A stretch of DNA of 58,110 nucleotides from an uncultured Flammeovirgaceae bacterium (GCA_937884755.1 CAKZYJ010000399.1:1-58110); one strand, 5' to 3'. Shown: positions 7,317 to 16,856, counted from the first letter of the stretch. The notes: generated from the letters alone by a model not told the origin. A program made the numbers and translations.

Positions 7317-10301
7317 ATGAATAGTAAGAACAGAATTAGTCTTCCGTTACTCGGTTTTTGGTTGCTTTTAGCACCATTGTTTAGTAAGGCCCAGACCTCT
7401 GAGCCCGCTTTTCTGCAGCATACCCAAAGCGCCTGGGTAGATTCAGTGCTGCAAACGCTAACTCCCGACGAACGGATTGCCCAACTTATTGCGGTAGCGG
7501 CCTACTCCAACCGCGACAGAGCGCATATCCAGGAATTAACCAAACTCATTCACGACTACAAAGTGGGCGGGCTGGTCTTCTTTCAGGGCGGTCCGGGCCG
7601 GCAGGCGCGGATGCTTAACGAATTACAAGAAGCTTCTGAAGTGCCCTTGTTAATATCAATGGATGCCGAGTGGGGCATTGGCATGCGGCTGGATAGCACT
7701 ATCAGTTATCCGTTTCAGATGACGCTGGGAGCCATTCAGGATGATAATATGCTCTACCAAATGGGACTGGAAGTAGCTCGACAGATGAAACGAGCCGGAA
7801 TGCACATGAACTTCGCTCCGGTGGTGGATGTGAATAACAATCCGGCCAACCCGGTCATCAATTTCCGTTCGTTTGGCGAAGATAAAGAGAACGTAGCTCG
7901 CAAAGGAATTGCTTATATGCGTGGGATGCAGGACGAACACATCCTGACTACCGCCAAGCACTTCCCCGGCCACGGTGATACCGATACCGATTCTCATTAT
8001 GCCCTTCCCCAAATTAACCACCCCCGTACTCGGCTGGATTCACTAGAGATGTACCCCTTCCGCAAGCTGATTGAGGCCGGAGTAGGCGGAGTAATGGTCG
8101 CCCACCTGAACATTCCCGCGCTAGACCCTACCGAAGGGTTACCCTCGACGCTATCCAAGCCTATCATTACTGAGCTATTGAAGGACGAATTAGGCTTTAG
8201 TGGATTAATTGTGACCGATGCCATGAACATGAAGGGCGTTACTGCGGGAAATGAACCGGGAGTGGTGGATAAAGATGCTATTCTGGCCGGAAACGACCTG
8301 TTGGAATTTACCGAAGACGTGCCCCGTGCTATTGCCGAAATCCGTAAAGCAATTGAACAAGGAATTATCACCCAGGAACAAATTGACGAGCGTTGCCGCA
8401 AAATATTAGCCGTAAAGCAGTGGGTGGGACTGGATAATTATCAACCGGTAGTGGTGAAGAACATTGCCAATGAAATGACTACCCCTACCGGAGAGTTACT
8501 CAACCGCAAGCTGATTGAGGCCGCCCTGACGGTTCTGGAAAATGAAAACGACCTACTCCCCATCCGCCGACTAGATACGTTGAGCATTGCTTCGGTGGCC
8601 ATCGGGGCCAAAAGTAGTATCACCTCCTTTCAGAAGACACTAAGCTTGTATACTCAGGTAGATCACTCAATGATAGCGGCTGATGCGGGTTCAAGTGCCG
8701 TAGAAGCGATTCGCAGCAAAGTGGCTGATCATGATGTAGTACTGGTCAGCGTGCACGACAATAGTAAGTATCCTCGCAATAGACTCAAGCTATCTTCTTC
8801 AGTGGAAGGGCTGCTGCGTGAACTCACTCAGCGAGAAAATACGGTACTAACTGTTTTCAAAAACCCTTATGTGTTAGATAAACTACCTAATCCGCAGGAG
8901 GCTGACGGGTTGATTATGGCTTATCAGGATAATCGCCATACCGAGGAATTGGCGGCTCAATTAATTTTCGGTGGGGTTGGAGCCAGTGGCAGATTACCAG
9001 TGAGCATAGGTAATAAATATCAATCGGGTGATGGAATAGACGTGATGGGCGATTTACGTTTTGGTTATACGCTACCTGAGGATGTAGGCTTGGACTCCCG
9101 TATTCTGTATCCCCGCATTGATTCGCTGGTGAACGAAGCATTGGACGCCAAGGCCATTCCGGGTTGTCAGGTGCTGGTAGCGAAAAATGGCAAAGTGGTG
9201 ATGTACGAAGCCTACGGCCTGCACGAGTATAGCGATACGGTAAAGGTGGAGCGGGATGATCTGTACGATCTAGCGTCTATTACTAAAATCTCATCGGCCT
9301 TACCAGCACTGATGAAACTGCACGACGAAGGTAAATTCGATCTGTCGGCTACGCTGGGCGATTATCTGCCCTACTTTCGGAATTCCAATAAAGATGATGC
9401 TACCTTCCGGGAGATTCTGGCGCATCAGGCTAAATTCAAACCCTGGATTCCCTACTGGCAGAGCACCCTACGCAATAACGGCAGCTACAAGTGGTTCACA
9501 ATCGACGCCGATTCGTCTCGTCAGTTTCCGATTAAGCTAACTGATAATATGTGGCTGCACCGCAATTACAAAAAGAAAAAGATTTACAAAGCCATTAAAA
9601 AGTCGCCGCTAGAAGATGAAGCTAAGTACCTGTATTCAGGATTGGCGTTCTACCTGTTTCCCGAAATTGTCGAAGAACTATCAGGACAGGATTACGCTAC
9701 GTACATAAACGAAAACTTTTACGGTCCGCTGGGAGCGACTACCCTGGGCTTTCGTCCATTTGAGAGTTTTCCGCTAGACTGGATTGTACCTACTGAAAAC
9801 GACTATCTTTTTCGCGGTCAGCCTATTCATGGGTCAGTGCACGACGAAGGAGCTATTATGATGGGTGGGGTTTCGGCGAATGCCGGACTGTTTGCCAACG
9901 CTAATGATCTGGCTAAGCTCATTCAGATGTATATGGACGGTGGTGAATACGCCGGTAAGCGCTACATCAGTCAGGAAACGATCAATGAATTTACCCGCTA
10001 CCAGTTTCCCGAAAACGATAACCGCCGTGGACTAGGCTTTGATAAACCCAACCTGGAACGTTCGCCTACCGGTAATGCCGCCATGAGCAGTAGTGATGCC
10101 AGCTTCGGCCACTCTGGCTTTACCGGTACCTTCACTTGGGCTGATCCGGAGCACGATTTGCTCTACGTTTTTTTATCGAACCGCGTTCACCCCACTCGCA
10201 ACAATACCCGACTCTACAAACTCAATACCCGCACCAACATCCAGCAGGTAATTTACGATGCATTGGTAGATGGAATTACTTATTCGGTGGAGAGAGAGTA
10301 G
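7317..10301 (+). CDS. GH3 beta-N-acetylglucosaminidase (NagZ type) fused to serine hydrolase
   Basis: A 994-residue exported two-domain enzyme with signal peptide ending SKAQ. The GH3 domain (about 40-570) has the NagZ-type motif 'KHFPGHGDTDTDSH' at 214-227, with the Asp225-His227 acid/base dyad, and nucleophile Asp301 in 'VTDAMNMKG'. The C-terminal domain (about 600-990) is a class C beta-lactamase/penicillin-binding-like fold with Ser654-x-x-Lys657 (SITK), a 'YSG' motif and 'HSGFTGT' near the end. NagZ enzymes cut GlcNAc from muropeptides or related glycans; the serine hydrolase part may act as a peptidase or esterase on cell-wall material. This fusion is known in Bacteroidota. It is divergent from the GH20 gene, so both may serve amino-sugar release. 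Confidence 0.9.
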   Translation: MNSKNRISLPLLGFWLLLAPLFSKAQTSEPAFLQHTQSAWVDSVLQTLTPDERIAQLIAVAAYSNRDRAHIQELTKLIHDYKVGGLVFFQGGPGRQARMLNELQEASEVPLLISMDAEWGIGMRLDSTISYPFQMTLGAIQDDNMLYQMGLEVARQMKRAGMHMNFAPVVDVNNNPANPVINFRSFGEDKENVARKGIAYMRGMQDEHILTTAKHFPGHGDTDTDSHYALPQINHPRTRLDSLEMYPFRKLIEAGVGGVMVAHLNIPALDPTEGLPSTLSKPIITELLKDELGFSGLIVTDAMNMKGVTAGNEPGVVDKDAILAGNDLLEFTEDVPRAIAEIRKAIEQGIITQEQIDERCRKILAVKQWVGLDNYQPVVVKNIANEMTTPTGELLNRKLIEAALTVLENENDLLPIRRLDTLSIASVAIGAKSSITSFQKTLSLYTQVDHSMIAADAGSSAVEAIRSKVADHDVVLVSVHDNSKYPRNRLKLSSSVEGLLRELTQRENTVLTVFKNPYVLDKLPNPQEADGLIMAYQDNRHTEELAAQLIFGGVGASGRLPVSIGNKYQSGDGIDVMGDLRFGYTLPEDVGLDSRILYPRIDSLVNEALDAKAIPGCQVLVAKNGKVVMYEAYGLHEYSDTVKVERDDLYDLASITKISSALPALMKLHDEGKFDLSATLGDYLPYFRNSNKDDATFREILAHQAKFKPWIPYWQSTLRNNGSYKWFTIDADSSRQFPIKLTDNMWLHRNYKKKKIYKAIKKSPLEDEAKYLYSGLAFYLFPEIVEELSGQDYATYINENFYGPLGATTLGFRPFESFPLDWIVPTENDYLFRGQPIHGSVHDEGAIMMGGVSANAGLFANANDLAKLIQMYMDGGEYAGKRYISQETINEFTRYQFPENDNRRGLGFDKPNLERSPTGNAAMSSSDASFGHSGFTGTFTWADPEHDLLYVFLSNRVHPTRNNTRLYKLNTRTNIQQVIYDALVDGITYSVERE

Positions 10302-10338
10302 TTTAGCCCAAATGGCTGAAGAAAGATGTCTGTTTCAT

Positions 10339-11286
10339 CTATAACGAAACTTCACAGTTAGCCAGCGAAACGTAGTCAGGGCGGTCGGAAGCAAATTGGT
10401 GTTTGTAGCTTTTGAGTAATTCACCTCGGTAAATCAGAAAAACTCCCGGCATGCGAAACCCATCACCTACTAGCTTGCCAATACCGTAGCCGTGCAGCAC
10501 TCCCGCTCTGAAGCCGCGTAGCCAGACTCGTAATCCGAATACCTGTGTGAACCGGGCTCGGCGAAGCCGGAACAGATTATACAGTTGGCACTCCGGGTCG
10601 CTGATATGCTCGGCTCCCATCAAATTGTTTTCTTTAAGATAAAGTTGCCCCTGCTCCGGGCTACCCATATGCACCAGTACCGTTTTTACTCCCTTTTCTT
10701 CAATCTGGGGGTATTTTTCGGAGATTTCGTGCAGAGCCTCACGGCAGAAGGTGCAGCCAAAGTGCCGGAGAAAAATCAACAACACCGGTTGCTGATACGA
10801 CAGCTGAGAGAGGTCGGTTCCCTGGTTGGTAGAAAAGCGCGATAGGGTTTGAGAAATAGGCTGTTCGGGATTAATTTCTTTGGCATCAATAGGGGCCTGC
10901 CATTCCCGGAATACGTAGTAGAGGATCACTCCCAGCGGACCTATCCACAAAAAATCTTTAGCGGCAAAGTACAGCACCATCTGGTGGGTAAGCACCTCAG
11001 CAATCCAGCTAGCCACCACCGCGATTAGCTCAACCAGCTTCATCAGAAAGCCTAGTAGTAGTATTAACAAACCCTTCACCGGGTTGAAAGAAATGAGGTA
11101 GTAAGCCACACCAAAAATCATAGCAATGGCCCCAATCATATGCCAGGGTAGCAGCACGGTGGGTACCTCCATCTGCGCCCAGCGAAATAACCCTTCGGAA
11201 ATCAGAATAAATGTGAGGCCCCAGGCTACGTTGGCAAATCCGATAAAACGTAGCAGCATTCCAACCCACTCAGGCAACCGGTTCAT
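10339..11286 (-). CDS. Four-helix membrane protein fused to AhpC/TSA-like (PRXL2) thioredoxin-fold domain
   Basis: About 315 residues from ATG 11286; a longer TTG start at 11325 adds only a poorly hydrophobic, unlikely leader. Residues 1-130 hold four membrane helices. The C-terminal half is a peroxiredoxin-like thioredoxin fold: 'PVLLIFLRHFGCTFCREALHEI' with a CxxC pair, then 'VLVHMGSPEQG' and a 'FRMPGVFLIYRGEL' strand, as in the AhpC-TSA_2 / PRXL2 (SelL-like) group. A redox or peroxide-reducing function next to the membrane is inferred. The membrane half resembles the product of the neighbouring upstream gene, which overlaps by 17 bases, so the two are co-translated and probably arose by duplication. 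Confidence 0.75.
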   Translation of the reverse strand: MNRLPEWVGMLLRFIGFANVAWGLTFILISEGLFRWAQMEVPTVLLPWHMIGAIAMIFGVAYYLISFNPVKGLLILLLGFLMKLVELIAVVASWIAEVLTHQMVLYFAAKDFLWIGPLGVILYYVFREWQAPIDAKEINPEQPISQTLSRFSTNQGTDLSQLSYQQPVLLIFLRHFGCTFCREALHEISEKYPQIEEKGVKTVLVHMGSPEQGQLYLKENNLMGAEHISDPECQLYNLFRLRRARFTQVFGLRVWLRGFRAGVLHGYGIGKLVGDGFRMPGVFLIYRGELLKSYKHQFASDRPDYVSLANCEVSL

Positions 11287-11746
11287 GAATAGCTTGTTGT
11301 TTTCGTACCTGTAACATTCGAACAAAAATAATCGTCAGCGGAATCAACCAAACCAGATCATTCATAATTAGATGGAAGAGATAAGGTCGGGTAATGCTTT
11401 GGTGCATCACGATGTAGTAAAAACCAATGGCTCCTACCGTTTTAGATAAAATGCCCAGTGGCACTATCCACCAGAATCGGCGCGGGTAAACGGCTCCTAC
11501 TACGTAGACAACCCCGAATAATAATACACCTGCTCCCTGCCATTTAATCAGTGCGGGGACAGTTGAAGTAGATTCGGTAACCCACTGGTAGAAAGAGGCA
11601 GGAAGATAATAGATAAATGCGCCCCAACCAATGTTGTAAGCTCCCGCGAGTAACAGCAGTCCGCGCATCCAAGGTTCAACCCGCAATGGTAGGTACGATG
11701 GTGATTGCCGCAATGGCGATTCCTGCTGAGGTGGTGATTCTTCCAT
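11270..11746 (-). CDS. Four-helix membrane protein, paralogue of neighbour's N-terminal domain
   Basis: A 158-residue protein with a hydrophilic, proline- and glutamine-rich start followed by four membrane helices ('MRGLLLLAGAYNIGWG', 'GVLLFGVVYVVGAVYP', 'IVPLGILSKTVGAIGFYYIV', 'LVWLIPLTIIFVRML'). The pattern 'N(I/V)xWG', 'GVxY', 'LxKxVxxI' and 'NDLVWLIPL / KDFLWIGPL' recurs in the same order in the membrane half of the next gene. Function unknown; the operon link suggests a joint role with the peroxiredoxin-like fusion. Confidence 0.65.
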   Translation of the reverse strand: MEESPPQQESPLRQSPSYLPLRVEPWMRGLLLLAGAYNIGWGAFIYYLPASFYQWVTESTSTVPALIKWQGAGVLLFGVVYVVGAVYPRRFWWIVPLGILSKTVGAIGFYYIVMHQSITRPYLFHLIMNDLVWLIPLTIIFVRMLQVRKQQAIHEPVA

Positions 11747-11788
11747 TAAGGACTTAACTAGCAGCGGCTGGCTTTGGTTGCATTAAAA

Positions 11789-12553
11789 TTAGTGCACGTA
11801 ACTTCCGGCGTTAATATCAATGGTTGCCCCGGTGGCGTGGTCGGAAAGGCCACTAAGCAGAAATGCTACGGTAGGGGCAATATCAGCTGGTTTAGTCAGT
11901 GAGGTAAGGGCAATATCATTCTTCACGTACTCCTCTCCGTATTTCTCAATAAAATCGGTAGCCATATCGGTTTTGGTGAAGCCAGGGGCTACGGTAAAAG
12001 CTTTAATACCCTGCTTACCGTAGGCACGGGCAATAGAGCGAGTGAGGGCTACCACACCGCCTTTGGAGGCTGCGTAAGCCAGATAGTCGCTGGTATCACC
12101 CCGAAAAGCGGCGCGGGAAGCAATATTCACGATGCGTCCGCCGCCAATTTCCTGAAAATGATTAATTGCTTTCTTGCAAATCAGCCCAGTGGCGTGTAGG
12201 TTCACTAGCATGGTTCGCGACCAGCTATCCGTGAAGGCAATGTCGTCGCCCTCCACTGAGGCACCAATAGCAATCCCAGCGTTGTTTACCACTCCGTCTA
12301 TTCGCTTAAATTTATCCAGTATATTGTGAAAGAGCTGAAGTACTTCTACCGGCTTTCCTAAATCAGCCTGGAATGACTGAGCACCATGCCCAATATTCTC
12401 GGCTAGATGTTGAGCCGTATCGCGGCTCTGAAAATAGTGGATGGCTACCTTGGCCCCAGCCTCGGCTAACTGTTCGGAAATAGCCCGGCCAATACCCCGG
12501 GTAGCCCCGGTTACTAGAATATGCTGACCTGATAAATCGATTCGTAAGCTCAT
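11789..12553 (-). CDS. Short-chain dehydrogenase/reductase (FabG-like)
   Basis: A 254-residue SDR. NAD(P)-binding TGATRGIG is near the N-terminus, 'NNAGIA' in the middle, a serine in 'IVNIASRAAF' and the catalytic YAASK further on, with 'FTVAPGFTKTDM' after it, so all classical SDR motifs are present. It most resembles 3-oxoacyl-ACP reductases, but the family is broad and the substrate cannot be named. ATG 12553 is preferred over a TTG two codons upstream. It is followed after 43 bases by the four-helix membrane gene on the same strand. Confidence 0.85.
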   Translation of the reverse strand: MSLRIDLSGQHILVTGATRGIGRAISEQLAEAGAKVAIHYFQSRDTAQHLAENIGHGAQSFQADLGKPVEVLQLFHNILDKFKRIDGVVNNAGIAIGASVEGDDIAFTDSWSRTMLVNLHATGLICKKAINHFQEIGGGRIVNIASRAAFRGDTSDYLAYAASKGGVVALTRSIARAYGKQGIKAFTVAPGFTKTDMATDFIEKYGEEYVKNDIALTSLTKPADIAPTVAFLLSGLSDHATGATIDINAGSYVH

Positions 12554-12613
12554 AAACAACCGTAGATTTATACCTAATCATACGAATAATTTAGCGAAGG
12601 TGCTATATTCGAG

Positions 12614-12698
12614 AGTGTTATTGTGCTCAGGTGTTATCGTGTTTAAGTACGATTTACCCAAACACGATAACACCGTAACACTTTAGCACTCTAACACT
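12614..12698. repeat. Long imperfect inverted repeat, copy 1
   Basis: The left arm (12614-12648, with GGTGTTATCGTGTTTAAG) is the reverse complement, with gaps, of the right arm (12659-12698, with AACACGATAACACC). Both arms are made of degenerate units of the form GTGTTAnnGTG. The element ends 7 bases before the ATG of the nitroreductase. Related elements lie at 47409, 50532 and 52389. Confidence 0.6.
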
Positions 12699-12704
12699 AA
12701 ATTC

Positions 12705-13298
12705 ATGAGTATTACTCCCAAACAAGCTAGCGAACTTATTCAAAATAGAAGATCACTTTATCCGGCAGTATTTAACGATGAAACTGTGGATGATGCCATT
12801 GTAGAAGCTATGCTGGAGAATGGCAACTGGGCACCGACCCACAGACTTACGGAGCCTTGGCGCTTCGTAGTATTTTCGGGCGAAGGTTTACAAAAACTCG
12901 CCAATTTCCAGGCAGATTTGTACCGTAAAGTGACCGAAGCCGACGGCTCTTTTGACCAGAAGAAGTACGACAAGCTCCAGAAGAAACCACTACTGTGTTC
13001 GCATATTATTGCCATTGGAATGAAACGAGACCCAAAAGAGCGAGTACCCGAGATTGAAGAAGTTACGGCGACGGCCTGTGCCGTACAGAATATGTATCTG
13101 ACCGCCTCAGCTTACGGAATTGGCGGTTATTGGGGCACCGGAGGAGTTACCTACTACGAGGAAGCCAAATCTTTCTTCGGGCTAGCCCCCGAAGATAAGC
13201 TACTCGGGTTCTTTTACTTGGGAATGCCTAAAATTAGCAAGTGGCCCGAAGGGCGGCGCAATCCAATTAGTGAAAAGGTAAGCTGGGTAAAGGGATAA
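12705..13298 (+). CDS. Nitroreductase family protein
   Basis: A 197-residue flavoenzyme of the nitroreductase fold. Family features are the N-terminal 'LIQNRRSLYP' FMN-contact arginines, 'NWAPTHRLTEPWRF' and 'YGIGGYWGTGG' in the second half. It probably reduces nitro compounds, quinones or related substrates with NAD(P)H; the substrate is unknown. The gene stands alone and its start codon follows a long inverted repeat by 7 bases. Confidence 0.85.
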   Translation: MSITPKQASELIQNRRSLYPAVFNDETVDDAIVEAMLENGNWAPTHRLTEPWRFVVFSGEGLQKLANFQADLYRKVTEADGSFDQKKYDKLQKKPLLCSHIIAIGMKRDPKERVPEIEEVTATACAVQNMYLTASAYGIGGYWGTGGVTYYEEAKSFFGLAPEDKLLGFFYLGMPKISKWPEGRRNPISEKVSWVKG

Positions 13299-13349
13299 AC
13301 TTCAATTGCCACCTTAAGAGTAAAATTACTATCAACCTATTATCTACTA

Positions 13350-14792
13350 ATGCCAACCTTCTCTCTTAAGCCATTTAGTGGTTCTATCAATCTGTTGCTT
13401 ATAGCGACTGTACTATTCATTCTTGGAGCTTGTAGTTCGCCAAAGTCCGAAAAACCACTCAACATTCTGATATTGCATACTGACCAGTGGCGGGCGCAGG
13501 CGTTTGGTTACCGGGGCGATCCCAATGTAAAAACCCCACATATTGATCAGTTAGCTACGGTGAGTGCCAACCTATACAATGCCGTCTCGGGTATGCCGGT
13601 CTGTACGCCTCATCGGGCTTCGCTGATGACGGGGCAGCACCCACTCACCCACGGGTTATTTATGAACGATGTGCAATTGGATACTGCCGCTACTACCATT
13701 GCCGAGGTACTAGCTAAGAAGGGCTACCAGACCGGCTACATTGGCAAGTGGCACCTCGACGGGAGAGGACGAAGCAGTTTTACTCCGCCGGGTGCTCGTC
13801 GGCAGGGTTTTCAGTATTGGAAGGCTTTGGAGTGTTCGCATAATTACAATAACTCAGCCTACTATACCGCCAACTCGCCGGAAAAGAAATTGTGGGATGG
13901 TTACGACGCCATTGCCCAGGCGGAAGACGCCCAGCAGTATATTCGCGACCGTGCGCAGGATGAACAACCATTCTTTCTGTTTGTAAGTTGGGGAACGCCC
14001 CACGCACCCTACCGAACTGCTCCTCAAGAGTATCTGGATATGTACGAGCCCCACGAGATGCAGCTTCACCCCAATGTGCCGCCGGAAATGGATTCCATGG
14101 TACGAGCTGACTTAGCGGGTTACTACGCTCATTGTACCGCACTGGACGATCAGGTTGCTAATATATTGCAAACGCTGGAAGAAACCGGAACCAGCGATAA
14201 TACCATTATTCTTTTCACCTCCGACCACGGTGATTTGCTAGGCTCGCACCGGGCCTACAAGAAGCAGCAGCCCTATGAAGAATCTATCCGAGTTCCGATG
14301 TTGATTCGCCATCCGCAGGTATCCCCCGGTGAGTATCCCGCACTGATGAATTCCTACGATATTATGCCCACGTTGTTGGGACTAAGCAGTACCGAAATTC
14401 CATCATCAGTAGAAGGCTATGATTTTAGCGACTACCTGATTGACCAACTTCCACTGCCCGATACTACAACATTGATAAGCTGCGTACAGCCCTTTGGTCA
14501 GTGGAACCGCTTCGACCGCGGTGGTAAAGAGTATCGGGGCATCGTCACGCTACGCTACACCTACACTCGGGATTTAAGTGGACCTTGGCTGTTGTTTGAC
14601 AATCAAAGCGATCCCTACCAGATGAATAATTTGATAGATCAACCAGAATACGCTGATCTCCGAAAAAATCTGGATAGCCTACTCATCGAGAAGCTTGAAG
14701 AGCAAGGCGATGATTTTCGTCCCGGTATGGAATATATTCACAAGTGGGGTTATGCGGTAGATGCGAAAGAAACAGTGCCCTACACCCGCTGA
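13350..14792 (+). CDS. Sulfatase, lipoprotein
   Basis: A 480-residue type I sulfatase. The leader ends in lipobox LGAC. The signature CTPHR at residues 85-89 (C-x-P-x-R) gives Cys85 as the residue converted to formylglycine, followed by 'ASLMTGQHPLTHG'. A metal-binding 'HTDQW' lies near residue 41, 'GKWHLDGRGR' follows in the middle and 'FTSDHGDLLG' in the second half, so the metal and sulfate sites look complete. It hydrolyses sulfate esters, probably on sulfated polysaccharides. No maturase gene is seen nearby. The beta-propeller lipoprotein gene begins 64 bases downstream. Confidence 0.9.
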   Translation: MPTFSLKPFSGSINLLLIATVLFILGACSSPKSEKPLNILILHTDQWRAQAFGYRGDPNVKTPHIDQLATVSANLYNAVSGMPVCTPHRASLMTGQHPLTHGLFMNDVQLDTAATTIAEVLAKKGYQTGYIGKWHLDGRGRSSFTPPGARRQGFQYWKALECSHNYNNSAYYTANSPEKKLWDGYDAIAQAEDAQQYIRDRAQDEQPFFLFVSWGTPHAPYRTAPQEYLDMYEPHEMQLHPNVPPEMDSMVRADLAGYYAHCTALDDQVANILQTLEETGTSDNTIILFTSDHGDLLGSHRAYKKQQPYEESIRVPMLIRHPQVSPGEYPALMNSYDIMPTLLGLSSTEIPSSVEGYDFSDYLIDQLPLPDTTTLISCVQPFGQWNRFDRGGKEYRGIVTLRYTYTRDLSGPWLLFDNQSDPYQMNNLIDQPEYADLRKNLDSLLIEKLEEQGDDFRPGMEYIHKWGYAVDAKETVPYTR

Positions 14793-14856
14793 TTGGGCTT
14801 GCTCGGGTAGGAAATGCTTTATAAATTACTGACTTCATGAACCTAACCTTTTTACT

Positions 14857-15765
14857 ATGCGAGTGATCTTACTTTTTTCCGTTTTTTTGATAATAAATGC
14901 CTGCGGTGGCTCTGGCAATCAGGCTGAAGACAGCCAGACTACAGCCGAATCTGCTGAAGTTCAGGGACTGAACGTATCGCTGCAACAGCAGTGGGCTACC
15001 GATACTGTCATGCAAACTCCTGAGTCGGTGCTGTACGACGAAGAAAGTGATATGGTTTTTGTAGCCAATATTGGCACCTTCAATAAAGACAGTAAAGATG
15101 GCGATGGCTTTATCACGGTGCTGGCCCCCGACGGAGTAGTAGATGTGCTGAAGTGGGTAGAAGGGCTGAACGACCCCAAAGGCATGGGAGTATTTGATGG
15201 TAAGCTCTACGTATCGGACCTGGACGAAGTGGTGGAGATCGATATTGCTAATGCCGAAATTTTGAATAAGTATCCAATCGAAGGAGCTACCTTCCTGAAC
15301 GATGTTACCGTAAACGCTCAGGGGCAAGTGTATGTCTCTGATTCTGACAACGACAAAATCCATATGATAGACAGCGGACAGCCGATGGTCTGGATGGAAG
15401 ATACTGCGTTGCAGCGACCGAACGGATTGTTTGCTGAAGAAGGACAGATGCTGCTGGCTTCTTCCCGAGGTGGGTTCCTGGCTCCCATCGATCTAGAAAG
15501 TAAGCAGGTGCAAGAAGCTTGGCTGGAAAATATTCCTTCGGCCGACGGCATTGTAAAACTTCGGAACGGAGATTATATCGTGTCTACCTGGCAGGGAGAA
15601 GTGCACTACATAGCGGCTGCCAGCGGCGAAACTATGAAACTGCTAGATACCAAAGCCGAAGAAATTAACTCCGCTGATATTGGCTACGTACCCCAGCAGG
15701 AATTGCTTCTGGTGCCAACGTTTAACGATCATCGGGTAGTAGCCTACAAAATTATGGTAAACTAA
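14857..15765 (+). CDS. SMP-30/gluconolactonase-like beta-propeller lipoprotein
   Basis: A 302-residue protein with lipobox INAC and a repeated beta-propeller pattern ('PESVLYDEESDMVFVANIG', 'DPKGMGVFDGKLYVSDLDEV', 'NDVTVNAQGQVYVSDSDND', 'PNGLF'). This fits the SMP-30/LRE or NHL group. Lactonase activity is possible but metal ligands cannot be assigned with certainty. Its stop codon overlaps the start of the next gene by one base. Confidence 0.7.
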   Translation: MRVILLFSVFLIINACGGSGNQAEDSQTTAESAEVQGLNVSLQQQWATDTVMQTPESVLYDEESDMVFVANIGTFNKDSKDGDGFITVLAPDGVVDVLKWVEGLNDPKGMGVFDGKLYVSDLDEVVEIDIANAEILNKYPIEGATFLNDVTVNAQGQVYVSDSDNDKIHMIDSGQPMVWMEDTALQRPNGLFAEEGQMLLASSRGGFLAPIDLESKQVQEAWLENIPSADGIVKLRNGDYIVSTWQGEVHYIAAASGETMKLLDTKAEEINSADIGYVPQQELLLVPTFNDHRVVAYKIMVN

Positions 15766-16238
15766 TGGAGTGGCTTATTATTTCCTGCCTGCTTAGTGGG
15801 TTTTCGCCAGCGGCAAACGACACTATCTTTGGCACTTACGTCATCCCAGAGGAGAAGATTAGCTTAAGCCTGAGTCCTCCGAATAACTACACACTTTTCG
15901 TCATGCAAACCAACCGAAAGAGTGGTTCGGTGAATAGCCAGGAAATATCTCGGGGGCAGTTTATGATTGAGGCCGATACGGTTATTCTGGAGGATATAAC
16001 TACCGGTAAGGCCATGAAGTTGTTAACGGATAATAATGAGAAACTGTATCCGATTAACGTGCCCAGCCTGGATAGTGACTCTGAATTTTTGGGGCAAAGC
16101 CAATACTACTCCGATGGCAAACTAAAGTGGGAGGGCGAATGGCGCAAAGGGAAAAAGCACGGCACTTGGATTTACTACGACGACCTGGGCAATGTGGCCA
16201 AAACCATCCGCTACAAAAAAGGGAAAGAGATAGACTAG
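15765..16238 (+). CDS. Exported protein with MORN-like C-terminal repeat
   Basis: A 157-residue protein whose ATG overlaps the upstream TAA by one base, so it is translationally coupled to the propeller lipoprotein. A short hydrophobic N-terminus is followed by a beta-rich domain and, from about residue 107, 'SQYYSDGKLKWEGEWRKGKK' and 'HGTWIYYDDLGN', the pattern of MORN/YwqK-type repeats. Function is unknown. Confidence 0.6.
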   Translation: MEWLIISCLLSGFSPAANDTIFGTYVIPEEKISLSLSPPNNYTLFVMQTNRKSGSVNSQEISRGQFMIEADTVILEDITTGKAMKLLTDNNEKLYPINVPSLDSDSEFLGQSQYYSDGKLKWEGEWRKGKKHGTWIYYDDLGNVAKTIRYKKGKEID

Positions 16239-16397
16239 TGCATTAATTTAAGAGCAACACCTTGCTTCAAAAATCGCTCGGTATGATTTGTAATCCCAAG
16301 CATTAGAACCCTAGCCATACAGCGGTTGCTAACACACTATAGAAATTATCCTGGCAGAGTAAATACCAGAACTCTCTAAACTAGTGAACGGGATGTT

Positions 16398-16856
16398 CTA
16401 AAAACCGCTATCAATTCGCATGTAGGATGACTGTAGCAGTGCCCCGGCTTCTTCAATAGCCGCCATAGCTGTTTCTTCTGCTTCTCTCAGGTTTTCGCTG
16501 GGAGTATTGCGGACATTAGCGATTTCCTTATCGATACTATCAACGTAGGTTTGAAGCTGCTCCAGATCTCCTGCGGGCGAGGCCGTATTAATGGTAGTAT
16601 CAGCAGCAGATTTGATTTCCTGAATACGATACTGCAAGTCATTCCGCTGGCGCATTAGTGAGGCGATTAGAATGCGCTTTTCTACTGTTTCAAATTCAAC
16701 ACTAAGCTCCAGCGGTTGCTGACCATCCGGGTTAGTACTTTCTGAAACCATATCGTCTGAACTTTCTGTTCCTTCCGGTTCTTCACCGCCGCAGGCAGTG
16801 AGTAGAAGGCTGGTAGTTAAAACCAAGGCGAAGAGCGATTTTGCTACTTTTTTCAT
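16398..16856 (-). CDS. Small coiled-coil lipoprotein, unknown function
   Basis: A 152-residue lipoprotein: leader ending LLTAC, an acidic serine-rich linker, then a mostly helical region with 'RILIASLMRQRNDLQYRI' and 'DLEQLQTYVDSIDKEI' that looks like a coiled coil. No known domain was recognised. It is convergent with the gene before it and divergent from the one after. Confidence 0.55.
   Translation of the reverse strand: MKKVAKSLFALVLTTSLLLTACGGEEPEGTESSDDMVSESTNPDGQQPLELSVEFETVEKRILIASLMRQRNDLQYRIQEIKSAADTTINTASPAGDLEQLQTYVDSIDKEIANVRNTPSENLREAEETAMAAIEEAGALLQSSYMRIDSGF

Noticed and set aside
10302-10338. Terminator between the convergent GH3 and PRXL2-fusion genes
   Set aside because: Short stems (AGCC/GGCT and AGATG/CATCT) can be drawn, but no T tract follows on either strand.
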